Source: Corynebacterium matruchotii (GTDB taxonomy: Bacteria > Actinomycetota > Actinomycetes > Mycobacteriales > Mycobacteriaceae). Taken from it: DNA of 64,000 bases. The stretch covers positions 1 to 64,000 of the forward strand of contig NZ_CP050134.2 in the NCBI RefSeq assembly GCF_011612265.2. Reading direction: 5' to 3'. Below the pieces are notes generated by a model. It was not told where the DNA came from, did not search any database, and saw only the letters and a list, made by a program, of their open reading frames with translations. Below are positions 1 through 8,447 of this stretch, in pieces. Each line of letters starts with the position of its first letter. Position 1 is the first letter of the stretch. The position numbers were made by a program, and so were the translations under genes.

Positions 1-222
1 CGCCCGACCCCTCCTCGGAATCGCCTACAGTCCCGATCTGTGCAGCATCATCCTGCGTCCCACCGGATAACCCGCTATCTATATGGGTTGCCATCGCATT
101 GGCGGACGACCTAGCCGCGGATGTCGTACTGGAAATATCGCCACAACCAGCAAGATTCATGACAAGAACGAAACCGGCAATGCCGCCAAGGGGGCTTTAT
201 GCCATGTGGATTGATGAATCAT
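1..222 (-). pseudogene. Lipoprotein N-terminus, frameshifted and cut by the window edge
   Basis: Reading the minus strand from an ATG at 222, behind an AGGAGAT ribosome site, gives a short basic start (MIHQSTWHK). It is lost to a stop in that frame, but the next frame continues as a hydrophobic stretch ending NLAGCGDISS, a convincing lipobox with the acylated Cys. The frame change falls at the five-base G run at 190-194, so one indel there would restore a signal peptide plus lipobox. The mature part is Ser/Ala/Asp-rich and runs off the left edge. I see the lipobox and the frame break. That it is a decayed lipoprotein gene rather than a sequencing error is inference. Confidence 0.5.
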
Positions 223-331
223 CTCATCTCCTCTAGAAAAGCATGCTATAAACATGCGCTAATAAAATAACAAGATTATTTTAAGCATTTTGGGGCATCA
301 TTCTTTATGATTTCATATATGATTTGCTGTC

Positions 332-654
332 TCATTCATGATTTTTACTAGCGTCAGCATGGTGCTTGAGTGAGCCAGCATTGACACTCTTGGTGCCAAT
401 TCCTGTGCTGATGCTGATGCAGCTTTCCGTAGCGGATTGCTTGGCGGCGGGCGGTTTCACAGTGGTAATGTCGGTATCAATGCTGCATCCCCCTTTACTT
501 GCCTCCGTTGCCGAAATGTCGGTGGCTTCTTCGCCAAAGCCTCGACATTCCTGGTTTTTGGTTTCGTGGGGGTTGCTGGGGTTCCGGTATAGGCCCAGGC
601 TGGAACCGCCCATATATCTACCGGCACATCCGCTATAAGCGCCACTCGTGTCAT
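332..654 (-). pseudogene. Possible remnant of a small Thr/Ser-rich protein
   Basis: Two overlapping minus-strand frames look like halves of one product. The first starts at 654 (MTRVALIADVPVDIW) and reads plausibly to about VEALAKK; the second, in another frame, then gives a Ser/Thr-rich tail to a stop at 332. No family is recognised, no good ribosome site is visible, and the plus strand is also open here. It is listed because neighbouring genes are frameshifted in the same manner. Confidence is low. Confidence 0.2.
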
Positions 655-927
655 ATCGCCATTGGTTGACAAGACTTCAGACTACTTACCTCTAATGGGG
701 TTAGTGTCTTGTTGTATCTGTCCCATATCTAGTTGATTAGTTGTGTAGCAGCCCCATATGATTGCATACTGGTGGTTAATGCCATGAATAAAATTGCCCC
801 GAACCGCTCTGATACTTTTTACTGACCCACCAACTAACCCAAATCTTAACTGTACAAACATTCCTACCTTTTCCCGCCACTATTCCTTCCCTTATCGCAC
901 CATCGGATAACACACAAGAAACACATC

Positions 928-2020
928 ATGGACATAGCCAAACTTCGCACCATAGCATTGTTGATGCTCACGGCGTTTCTTGTGGTATCTTGCAGTAGCG
1001 CTGGGAAGAATGACGATCCAGACACAACCACCAGCGCATCTGCGGCGCCGCAGTGCCCAAAGCAGAAGCTTGACTTGGCGGAAACCGCCTTTGGCCTGTG
1101 GTTGCAGGGTAGAAAGATCCCGCAGCAGGAGGCAGGCTTGGCGTGGGATTTCGAGGTACTCGACAACCATTTCGACCCGTGCGCCAAGCTGAGCTGGGTG
1201 ACCTTGCGGGGTGTGAGCCAGACGGTAGGGGGAAGAGCAGCAGTCTGCCTGGGATGATGCCACCCAAACCGTGGTGTTTTTCCACTACGACAAGTTGATT
1301 ACCGACGTGCACCAGTTGGTGGCGCCGCAGATCGGCAAGATCAAGGTGGAGCCGGACACAATCACGGTGGAGTTCGCCGAGTTTTCCCCTAATTATCCCC
1401 GCGAATGGCATGGGGATTGGGAGGCTATCACCTATAAACTCAAGGGCGATAAGCTCGAACAAAAAACCGATCCGATTTTAGACATTCGGGCCCTAGACCT
1501 AGACTTCGGCAAGAACCCACCGCCGAGTTCCCACAGTGTGATTAGCCCCTATGGGAATGTGCACCAGAAACCATGGGATTATGAGGTGAAATCCGGGGTG
1601 TTGGCGCGGGTGCCTATGGATGATATCCAGATTTTGTGCGACATCGCCCACAACCTAACGAGATTCACTGCCAGAACCAGCAGGAATCCACATGGCCGCT
1701 CATCGCCCCACCCAATGATGATGCGGGTGCCGATCGTGGCAATGGTGACACCAACCATGCCCACATTATTTTCGGAACCCCAAACCAGTTCTACACGTCC
1801 TTTTCGTTCCCCAGCAATACCACCGCCGGTGAGCTCATTGCCGACGAGGCGGTGACCAAGGTCGGCCAGTACCTGATCGACACCCGGGCGCGACAACGTG
1901 AAGATTTCCAATAATGCGTTCACCGTCACCCTTGCCAGCGGCGTCGCGGTCGCCGAGCAGAAACCCCTGGTCAAGCTGGATACTTCCAGGTTCCCCAATA
2001 ATTTAGCGCCGTGGGAATAG
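928..2020 (+). pseudogene. LppP/LprE-type lipoprotein, three frameshifts
   Basis: The ATG at 928 opens a signal peptide with lipobox (FLVVSC). The stretch LDLAETAFGLWLQG followed by FDPCAKLSWVTL resembles the LppP/LprE family of actinobacterial lipoproteins. The frame breaks near 1230 in a G-rich run, and the next frame continues directly as EEQQSAWDDATQTVVFFHYDKL. It breaks again near 1655 and near 1888; the last segment ends at a TAG at 2018-2020. Joined across the three breaks it makes one protein of about 360 residues. Family assignment is from remembered motif pattern; the breaks are seen directly. Three indels in one gene point to real decay, although read errors cannot be excluded. Confidence 0.6.
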
Positions 2021-2061
2021 CCTGAAGCTTATCGACGCTCGAAGCGTGGGAAGATCCGCAA

Positions 2062-2426
2062 CTAACAGTATTGTCCGTAGCGCTGTTCCCGTTCGGATTG
2101 GTCCAGCCGGGGAATGTCAATGAGCTGGTGGGGGAAGGCATGGGTTTTATTGATGAGCCGATCCTTGACGGTCAACCCGTCCGGGTTTTGGAAATCAATA
2201 GAACCGAAAGCCACCCGGTAGGAGTCGATTACTCCGGTGAGAACCCCCATACCCACATCTGCTGATAGTTTGGCGATCATGGTGAGGGTGCCGCAGCGCC
2301 CAATGGGTCGGGGGAACTGGGAGCGCCGGGGGAGGTTTCTTGCGCACCAGCACATGGTGCTACCGCCCCGGTGAGGGCGGCGGTGAGTGCGATGATGAAG
2401 ATGGTTCTGTTTATGCGTGAATTCAT
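2062..2426 (-). pseudogene. Small secreted protein, probably frameshifted
   Basis: The ATG at 2426, preceded by AAGGA, starts a clear signal peptide (MNSRINRTIFIIALTAAL then AGAQE). That frame ends at 2277 after a Pro/Ala/Ser-rich stretch. A second frame with good coding character (MIAKLSADVGMGVLTGVID) runs to a stop at 2062, and its ATG at 2280 overlaps the first stop as ATGA. Either two tiny coupled genes are present or one secreted protein of about 120 residues carries a frameshift between 2280 and 2340. The second reading fits the broken neighbours better. No family recognised. Confidence 0.4.
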
Positions 2427-2480
2427 GTGGGTCATTCCTTGTGATTGCTGCTTTACCATAAAGGTTAGTAGCTATTGCGG

Positions 2481-3181
2481 TTACCAATCATTGTCCTCGT
2501 CGTAGTCATAGTCATCTTCTTCGTCTTTGCTTGTGGCGGGGCTGGCGTATTCATTGAGGAATTGATCAAGAACCTCCCTACCAGTTTTAGCTTTTTCCCC
2601 GGTTTCATAGATTGTCCATTGCCCGGTACAAACCTCTAACACCTCAGCAAGCTCATCCCAAGAACAACCATGATGATAGGCACCGAGGGTTGCGTCAGCG
2701 GAGTCCTCGAAATCATCGGTAGTCATGAGATACCTCCGCAACGCGGGTAGAATGTTTTCTACGGGGGTGTTATCAACGAGGGACCAGTCGGTGGGTTGGA
2801 TGTTGTCGTCGACGATGAATTCGTCGGTGACTTTTTCTTCGGTGTTGGCGTAGGGCATGAGCTCTGGTGGGGTGATAATACAGGTTGGGTCGCCGCTGCC
2901 GATCCGGCCAATCCCTCGGATATCAAGTGCTTCACTGCCAGCAAGGTAAGGCATAGGGTGTCGCTGTTCCGGGGGGATGGTGGGGAATGCTGCTAGCCAC
3001 CATTCATAGAACATTTCAGTCCGGTCAGAAATGTTTAGCTTGGTATAGAAGAGACAATCAGGGCATAGCGGCGGAGTGTCGATAATAAACCCGGTTTCTC
3101 GTGCTTCTTGGATTTCTTCTTCGGTGAGTTGAGACCGGAGAGAAACCCTCGCTGGTTGGCGGCTAGTTCTCGGTAATTCAT
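2481..3181 (-). pseudogene. AbiEi-like antitoxin gene, decayed third copy
   Basis: The translated C-terminal 177 residues are closely similar to the AbiEi-like proteins at 7631-8332 and 21920-22633, including the stretch DDFEDSADATL and an acidic tail ending in W. The true start is an ATG at 3181 (MNYRELAANQRGFLS); a one-base loss near 3147 then throws the frame. Downstream frame RSQLTEEEIQEARETGFI matches the intact copies. No nucleotidyltransferase gene follows, unlike the other two copies, so this is an orphan, broken antitoxin-like copy. Its upstream 38-bp block is also conserved. Confidence 0.7.
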
Positions 3182-3595
3182 AATATGTTTTCTTAATATT
3201 GTAATGGGTAAACGTCGGCTAAATTATTAGGTATATCTTTTAATGGGTAAATTTGGTCTGCCCCGCCAAATATGAAGTGTGGCAGATGATCTATAGAGAG
3301 TCAATAGATGGCTTGCATGGGGGTATTGGTAAAATTTTTTCTGTTTGCCGATACATTTATATGTTTGTTGAATTGTTGCTTAATTTTGAGTTAATATGGA
3401 TTAAATTTTGTAAGATTAGCTAATTTATCATTTGTGCTTTCACCTTTATGGGGTAGCTGTTATGGTGCATGATTTGTAAGATGGGTTGACCCTTGATGTG
3501 TTTAACGTCGGGTTTTAGTAAAAATTTACAAATAGTATTTGTTCCTGTCTATGGCCTTATGGGCTGACGTAGTGTAAATATTATCTTATTAGTTC
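3182..3595. other. AT-rich spacer with no gene seen
   Basis: This 414-bp stretch lies between the divergent decayed AbiEi copy and the TrbL-like fragment. It has no credible reading frame. It holds the conserved 38-bp block at 3268-3305, and from about 3400 rightward it matches the spacer at 8540-8750. It may contain what is left of the 5' part of the TrbL-like gene. Confidence 0.5.
3268..3305 (-). promoter_or_regulatory. Conserved 38-bp block upstream of AbiEi-like gene (copy 1)
   Basis: In the sense of the gene it reads ATTGACTCT, a variable stretch, then ATCTGCCACACTTC and ATATTT. The same block of the same length lies upstream of both other copies. The TTGAC resembles a -35 element, but I see no convincing -10 at the right spacing, so promoter or operator function is inference. 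Confidence 0.45.
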
Positions 3596-4864
3596 TTGCG
3601 CTACTCACTTAGGGCTTCATTCCTGATTGGTGGCATTCGTATGGTTGCATCTCGGCGAAGAGGGTTGCAAGAAGGACTAGAAGACATGGGCCAGGACTTG
3701 GGGAAATGGTTCATCTTCTCAACATGCTTCCCAGGAGCAATTGCTCCAGCGTTAGCAGTATCTGATAAACTATCCAAATCTATTTTGGATAGTTTTGGAG
3801 CAACATCATCAGATACGTTCATAAAGATGACATCTTTTTCAGATAGCGGAGCTGGCCCGATTCTCATGGCTATTCTCGCAATTGTTGCAATGGCAGGTTC
3901 AATCATGCAACTTTTAGCGTTAATTATCAGGGCATTAATTCTACCTATTGCAGTAGGTCTTACTCCATTATTTGCGGCTTTATCTTTTAGTGAAGTGGGC
4001 CGGTCTGGATTACATCACTTGGTGTCATATACGATTGCTGCACTGGCGTTTAAACCAGTATGTGCGTTGCTGTATGCAGTGGTGCTATGGAATGTTACCC
4101 GACCATCACCAGCAACAGACCCTAATAGTATGTTGCCATTAATTGATGATGTTGTTAACGTTGTCATGATTGCGCTTACTGGATTAATCGCACCAACATT
4201 GGTGCGAATGTTGGTGCCGGCGGTCTCTCAGGCAGGGGGTGCAGGTGGGGGACAATTACTTGCTGGTGCAGCCTCCGCAGCTGGTGCTGCTGTTGGTGCT
4301 ATTGGCGCTATTGCAGGTACAGCAGTTGGTGGTGGTATGGGGTCATTAGTTTCCGGGGCTTCTAATAATGGTGGTGCGAACAAGACTGGTGCCGGTGGTG
4401 GAGGTGATATTGCCTCTGCTGGTGCATCAACAGGTGGTTCCGGTGGTAGTGGTGGTTCATCATCCGGTGGATCTTCTGGCGGGGATTCTGGTGCTGTTGC
4501 TACAGGTGCTTCCGGTGGTAGTGGTGGTTCATCATCCGGTGGATCTTCTGGCGGGGATTCTGGTGCTGTTGCTACAGGTGCTTCCGGTGGTAGTGGTGGT
4601 TCATCATCCGGTGGATCTTCTGGTGCTGGTCAGAAAAAGAAGGGTCGGCTTAGTCGTATCAAAGGTAAATTAGGTAAATTCTCACAACGACCTTTTGATC
4701 GGTCATGGACAGGTCGAATTGAAGGTGCTGAACGGGGTGCTACTCGTGGACGCCGATGGGTTTCTCCGGTGTCGGATGCTGCTCGACGATCAGGTGGAGC
4801 AATTAGCTCATTTGAGAGTATGTTAGAAGCATCAGCTGGGCATCCAGGTCAAGTCAGAAGATAA
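3596..4864 (+). CDS. TrbL/VirB6-like conjugation membrane protein, N-terminus missing
   Basis: A 422-residue frame opens at a TTG (ATG also at 3641). The visible first half holds about five hydrophobic segments (near residues 45-60, 90-130, 145-170, 185-205), then a Gly/Ala stretch, a Gly/Ser tandem repeat and a basic tail. The arrangement of a polytopic domain followed by a long low-complexity tail, next to SCO6880 and VirB4-type genes, fits the TrbL/VirB6 component that forms the inner-membrane channel in actinobacterial conjugation. Homologues usually begin with additional N-terminal segments; here the frame starts in the middle of one, exactly where the direct repeat ends. I infer a 5'-truncated, probably non-functional gene. 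A stop lies in frame just upstream. Confidence 0.6.
   Translation: MRYSLRASFLIGGIRMVASRRRGLQEGLEDMGQDLGKWFIFSTCFPGAIAPALAVSDKLSKSILDSFGATSSDTFIKMTSFSDSGAGPILMAILAIVAMAGSIMQLLALIIRALILPIAVGLTPLFAALSFSEVGRSGLHHLVSYTIAALAFKPVCALLYAVVLWNVTRPSPATDPNSMLPLIDDVVNVVMIALTGLIAPTLVRMLVPAVSQAGGAGGGQLLAGAASAAGAAVGAIGAIAGTAVGGGMGSLVSGASNNGGANKTGAGGGGDIASAGASTGGSGGSGGSSSGGSSGGDSGAVATGASGGSGGSSSGGSSGGDSGAVATGASGGSGGSSSGGSSGAGQKKKGRLSRIKGKLGKFSQRPFDRSWTGRIEGAERGATRGRRWVSPVSDAARRSGGAISSFESMLEASAGHPGQVRR
4437..4629 (+). repeat. 72-bp in-frame tandem repeat encoding a Gly/Ser linker
   Basis: About 2.7 copies of a 72-bp unit encode GASGGSGGSSSGGSSGGDSG followed by AVAT. The copies are nearly identical at DNA level, which suggests recent slippage expansion. 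Copy number is expected to vary between strains. Confidence 0.85.
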
Positions 4865-4898
4865 GTCATTTTGAGGCGTATCTGGTGCACTGAGCATT

Positions 4899-4920
4899 GG
4901 TATAGGCCCTCACCTATACC
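4899..4920 (+). terminator. Possible hairpin after the TrbL-like gene
   Basis: GGTATAGG and CCTATACC form an 8-bp perfect stem around a six-base loop, 35 bases past the stop at 4864. No T tract follows, so intrinsic termination is doubtful. Confidence 0.3.
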
Positions 4921-5086
4921 GAAAGAATAGAGATTTCTGATTATTGTACCCATAAGAGCTTGAAACTTACTTAGTTGCTGGGGAAATAGGTTCAGGTGGT
5001 GGTTGGTAGAACATTATTCTTTGTATCGCGTTGATTGCCCGAATAGTTGTGGTTTGGGGGAGGCTGCAAGGGATTGCCAGGATCCG

Positions 5087-5506
5087 CTATGCCTTCATGT
5101 GGTCTATGGATCGTTTGATCACATACCAGATCTGGTTGATTCTCTTGTTGAATGTTTTCTGCCATTCTAGCAGGGTTTGCCTGGTCTCTTCTTCGGTGTG
5201 TCGCATTCTAAACCCACGTAACCTTTGTCTGCGGTGTGATGCCAGGGTGGTATGTGACCGAATAAACCAGTTTCTTACGGTGATGTCATGGGTTGATTCT
5301 AGCAATGGTTCGCAAATATAAAATATTTCGTCTGCTTGATCGGTGAGTGTTTTAAGGGTTATGCCCGGCTTTGTGGTGTTTTCCACTATATAAATTCTTA
5401 GTGTTCTTCTACCACTAACACAACACGAGGATCCATCGAGTACGTATAACCGTTGAGGGTGAAGATCCTTAGGTTGTGGTGAGGGCAGTAACACTACATT
5501 AAGCAC
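5087..5506 (-). CDS. Hypothetical protein, 139 residues
   Basis: A minus-strand frame in the same direction as the AbiE-like pair at 6.2-8.3 kb. The product is rich in Arg, Thr and His, with a C-terminal half (RMRHTEEETRQTLLEWQKTF) that looks helical and basic. No signal peptide, membrane segment or known motif is visible. The plus strand is also open for 96 codons across part of it. It may be a small cargo gene of the island or a remnant of a longer one. Function unknown. Confidence 0.35.
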   Translation of the reverse strand: MLNVVLLPSPQPKDLHPQRLYVLDGSSCCVSGRRTLRIYIVENTTKPGITLKTLTDQADEIFYICEPLLESTHDITVRNWFIRSHTTLASHRRQRLRGFRMRHTEEETRQTLLEWQKTFNKRINQIWYVIKRSIDHMKA

Positions 5507-5973
5507 TCAGTACATTGTTAATGGCTCTGGAGATGGTTGCCTGGGAGGTTTCAAAAATATTTACTGTCCAGGGTTTGTTACCACGTGTTTTCTTGCGGTT
5601 AGAGCATGATGATCTGCACATTAGTGAACACTCCCAAGGATGGTGGGCAGTGATGTGAGATACCTAGAAGCTTATTCAGCGTTCTCAAACATGACTAGTC
5701 TCTGTAGGTAAAGAAGACCAAGCTAGATAGCATGTTCTTTCTGATTTTCTGCCTGTTAATGAAGATGAGTTTTCCCAGCGGCTGAATAAGCTTCCTAATG
5801 TGGTGATGGGATTAGTTAATATGATGAGGAAGCTTCTTCAGTTGCTGGAAAGATCCATTCGCACTAAAAGATAACAAATCGGAATCGGAAAGAGCACATC
5901 ATTGCCTTGTTTTTCCTTACTTCTATAGAGTCCACACTGGGGAGCATAAGTTCCCCAGCAACTCAATAAACTT
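5507..5973. other. Spacer containing the left 128-bp element
   Basis: No convincing gene. After the 128-bp element at 5667-5794 a frame stays open as NVVMGLVNMMRKLLQLLERS up to a TAA near 5871 and may be a gene remnant. Another short inverted pair (CTGGGGAGCATAAGTTCCCCAG) lies near 5937. Confidence 0.4.
5667..5794 (+). mobile_element. 128-bp MITE-like element, left copy
   Basis: The element begins GAAGCTTATTCAG and ends with the exact reverse complement, CTGAATAAGCTTC. A second 128-bp copy at 21572-21699 is closely similar inside, and similarity stops at the terminal repeats on both sides. A CTA triplet flanks both ends here and could be a target duplication, but the other copy shows none. 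It encodes no protein: the frames carry stops. Name and mobility are inference from structure. Confidence 0.65.
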
Positions 5974-6183
5974 CTACATCGAATAGACCCCGTATTTGAC
6001 TGGTTTGTGTTGAAGGATGGCAAAGTCTGTAGTTTCGGATAGATTAACGATTAACTTTCCTTTGTACGTTTTCACCATTATCAGCCCTGGAAATTGATGT
6101 TCTTCAAGTTGCTTGAGTACGGCTTTGGCTTCTTTGCCCTCTATTTCGAAGGCTTCTCCACAATAATAAAGAGTGGCTCTCAT
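5974..6183 (-). CDS. Small hypothetical protein, 69 residues
   Basis: An ATG at 6183 follows AAGAGG at suitable spacing, 51 bases after the stop of the AbiEii-like gene and in the same direction, so it may be the last gene of that operon. The product is soluble-looking and acidic/basic balanced, with KAVLKQLEEHQFPGLIMVKT suggesting a helix then a strand. It is absent after the other AbiEii-like copy at 22.6-24.2 kb. No family recognised. Confidence 0.5.
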   Translation of the reverse strand: MRATLYYCGEAFEIEGKEAKAVLKQLEEHQFPGLIMVKTYKGKLIVNLSETTDFAILQHKPVKYGVYSM

Positions 6184-6233
6184 TTCTTTTACCTCTTTTC
6201 TATAATCATTAATGAAGGCAAGTAGTATGGTTG

Positions 6234-7625
6234 TTATAGTTGTCTGCCGTGGTTGTTGTCATCATCGTCATCGTTACCATGATTTTCTTCCTCATCATCA
6301 TATTGCGTCTCTTGTGTAGCTGCTTCTTCTGAGGATTGTTCTGGTTCTTCCTGATTTTCAGGAAGGAACTCATCAACCGCCACGTCATGTTCAAATCCTT
6401 TGCCAAGCATGTAATCCCCCCGCATTTCCTGCAACTTCTCAGGCAAATCCCCTACCTTAGACTTCTTCTCCCATACTCCTAAACCAGCCTCTTCCTCCCC
6501 CGGCACCCACATCTGCGGAGTCCTCGCAAACGTCCTTAATTCTTGCCGATAATCAGTTTCTCGCCGATGCGGCTCCATACAGTGAAAACACGGATCCAAT
6601 AATCTTGACAGCCTCTCAAACACCTTCTTCAATGGATGTACCACCGAGCAATGTTGAATCAACTGCCGCTGCTCAAATCCCTTCCTCTTACGAGTATCCT
6701 CAGGCTTCTCCCCTTGAGGGGGCCGTATTCTGTCGGCTACAATATCCTCATTCCGTTGGGCTGCCTCCTTAAGGTCCTTTATTGTTTCTGGGGTGTGGAA
6801 TGATTTCATATACGGGCGGCTGTTACTATTTGGCCTATGCTCAAATAGGTTATTCAAAGAGTTATGAAGATTCTCCATGTATTTAAGGCCACGTTGAATG
6901 GTATTTGAACTGATCGGGACATGAGAGGCCATAATCATTAAATCCCCCAAATCCTTCCACCTGGATGTCTCTCGATAGTTCCCTTTCCCAGTCATTAAAC
7001 CCCTTAAATTCCTCTTCCATTGTTCTTCTCTATCATCGAGGGGGAATAATGCTGCAATTTTCCCGGCAATATATTTTCCAGGATCAATAAGTTTAATCGT
7101 GGTTGAGGCCCGAGATGAGATAAGCGGATCCTGGACTGTTAACGCTTCGGTATCCTGATATTCCTCAGGAACCCCTCGGATCGCATCTATTTTAATCTGG
7201 GTGTATTCTTTATCACCATCAAGCACCTGGATGACATAGGTGTCACCGTTTCGGCTTTTTGTTTTTCTAGCTTTGAGGATTTTGTAGGTGAATGGGTCGT
7301 CTTTATCCTGTGAGAGGGTTTTTTCAAGCAGGTGTTTCATTTCATGTTGCTTGAGTGAGGTAATAATATCAAGGTCTCTGGAGATCCGGCACCCCGGCAC
7401 CCGGAACAACAGGGAAGTACCCCCACTGATAACAACCCTGCCTAAATGTTTCTTCCCGTCAGAAGGTTGGTCAGCGTAATGCGAGAGCTGCACCGCAAGA
7501 TGTTGAGACAACACCTGCTGCCGAATATCATCTCGAAGTATCCTGGCAGCTCTTTCGTCTGTGGGTTGGTATTGCTCAGGGATGCTCGCTTCTATCTGCT
7601 CGACGATTTGATCGGCCTTATGCAT
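6234..7625 (-). CDS. AbiEii-like nucleotidyltransferase toxin (left copy)
   Basis: Predicted toxin of a type IV toxin-antitoxin or abortive-infection pair. Residues 68-86 read GGTSLLF...RISRDLDI, the nucleotidyltransferase motif (GG[TS] then DxD, here D84 and D86) characteristic of AbiEii/AbiGii proteins. Further on, KYIAGKIAALFPL and WKDLGDLMIM match the Lys-containing and D-x-x-D segments of the family. The C-terminus is a variable acidic tail ending NNHGRQL. The ATG at 7625 was chosen; a TTG at 7637 would overlap the upstream gene. It lies five bases beyond the stop of the AbiEi-like gene, consistent with translational coupling. The core is nearly identical to 22639-24201, but the tail differs completely. 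In AbiE systems the toxin transfers nucleotides (GTP) to an unknown target; that it does so here is inference. Confidence 0.8.
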   Translation of the reverse strand: MHKADQIVEQIEASIPEQYQPTDERAARILRDDIRQQVLSQHLAVQLSHYADQPSDGKKHLGRVVISGGTSLLFRVPGCRISRDLDIITSLKQHEMKHLLEKTLSQDKDDPFTYKILKARKTKSRNGDTYVIQVLDGDKEYTQIKIDAIRGVPEEYQDTEALTVQDPLISSRASTTIKLIDPGKYIAGKIAALFPLDDREEQWKRNLRGLMTGKGNYRETSRWKDLGDLMIMASHVPISSNTIQRGLKYMENLHNSLNNLFEHRPNSNSRPYMKSFHTPETIKDLKEAAQRNEDIVADRIRPPQGEKPEDTRKRKGFEQRQLIQHCSVVHPLKKVFERLSRLLDPCFHCMEPHRRETDYRQELRTFARTPQMWVPGEEEAGLGVWEKKSKVGDLPEKLQEMRGDYMLGKGFEHDVAVDEFLPENQEEPEQSSEEAATQETQYDDEEENHGNDDDDDNNHGRQL

Positions 7626-7630
7626 GATGA

Positions 7631-8332
7631 TCACCAATCATCATCGTCATCATAATCATCTTCTTCATCATCGTCAGCGTCGGTGCTGGGGCTAGCGTAT
7701 TCATTGAGGAATTGATCAAGAACCTCCCTACCAGTTTTAGCTTTTTCCCCAGTTTCATAGATTGTCCATTGCCCGGTACAAACCTCTAACACCTCAGCAA
7801 GCTCATCCCAAGAACAACCCTCATCATAGGCGTCGAGGGTTGCATCAGCGGAGTCCTCGAAATCATCGGTAGTCATGAGGTACTTCCGCAACGCGGGCAA
7901 AATATTCTCCACGGGGGTGTTATCAACGAGGGACCAGTCGGTGGGCTGGATATTATCATCAACAATAAACTCGTCGGTGACTTTTTCTTCGATGTTGGCG
8001 TAGGGCATGAGCTCTGGTGGGGTAATGACGTACATTGGGTCACCACTGCCGATCCGGCCAATCCCTCGGATTCGAAGTGCTGCGCTACCTGCCATGTATG
8101 GCATGGGGTTTCGTTGCTCTGGGGGAATGGTGGGGAATGCTAGTAGCCACAACCAATAGTAAGTATCGCTGGTTGAGGATCCGCTAAGTTGGGTTTCAAA
8201 ACCTTGCTTGGTATACAATAAATGTTCATTAATGATAAACCCGGTTTCTCGTGCTTCCTTGATTTCCTCTTCGGTGAGTTGAGACCGGAGGAGGAACCCA
8301 CGCTGCCGAGCAGCTATCTCCCGATACGACAT
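7631..8332 (-). CDS. AbiEi-like antitoxin / transcriptional regulator (left copy)
   Basis: Predicted antitoxin of the AbiEii-like toxin that follows. The N-terminus (MSYREIAARQRGFLLRSQLT then EEEIQ/KEARETGF) resembles the winged-helix start of AbiEi antitoxins, which bind their own promoter. The rest is not recognisable as a known domain. It ends in an unusually acidic tail (DADDDEEDDYDDDDDW). The ATG at 8332 is chosen because AAGGAAAG precedes it; upstream codons in the same frame match the conserved noncoding region of the other copies. C-terminal half is identical to the right copy, N-terminal half clearly diverged. Confidence 0.7.
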   Translation of the reverse strand: MSYREIAARQRGFLLRSQLTEEEIKEARETGFIINEHLLYTKQGFETQLSGSSTSDTYYWLWLLAFPTIPPEQRNPMPYMAGSAALRIRGIGRIGSGDPMYVITPPELMPYANIEEKVTDEFIVDDNIQPTDWSLVDNTPVENILPALRKYLMTTDDFEDSADATLDAYDEGCSWDELAEVLEVCTGQWTIYETGEKAKTGREVLDQFLNEYASPSTDADDDEEDDYDDDDDW

Positions 8333-8409
8333 TATTACTTTCCTTATCTCTTCTAGGTCCCCTGATTGGGGATTACTTGTGCGGCTATATGCAGAATTTT
8401 TCTTGCGAT

Positions 8410-8447
8410 AAATATGAAGTGTTGCAGATAATTCCGAGAGTGTCAAT
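8410..8447 (-). promoter_or_regulatory. Conserved 38-bp block upstream of AbiEi-like gene (copy 2)
   Basis: In the gene's sense: ATTGACACTC, a variable stretch, then ATCTGCAACACTTC and ATATTT. It lies about 80 bases before the ATG at 8332. See the other two copies at 3268-3305 and 21810-21847. Confidence 0.45.

Larger units (their letters stand above)
2481..3620. repeat. Left copy of a ~1.1-kb direct repeat
   Basis: The decayed AbiEi copy, its upstream AT-rich spacer and the first bases of the TrbL-like reading frame are recognisably repeated in the same orientation at about 7631-8770. Shared landmarks in the spacer include a CACCTTTATGGGGT block and AATCTTATTAGTTCTT-like sequence close to the right end. 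Similarity fades within the TrbL-like frame. Confidence 0.6.
6390..8447 (-). repeat. Left arm of a ~2-kb inverted repeat (AbiE module)
   Basis: From the conserved 38-bp upstream block through AbiEi-like and most of AbiEii-like, this segment is an inverted copy of about 21810-23826. Similarity is patchy in the first half of AbiEi, almost complete across the gene junction, and ends at codons GKGFE of the toxin gene. Confidence 0.75.

Noticed and set aside
5667..5870. C-terminal remnant of a second zeta-like toxin
   Set aside because: The frame shared with the right copy carries the same two stops, and similarity ends exactly at the inverted termini, so a mobile element explains both copies better.
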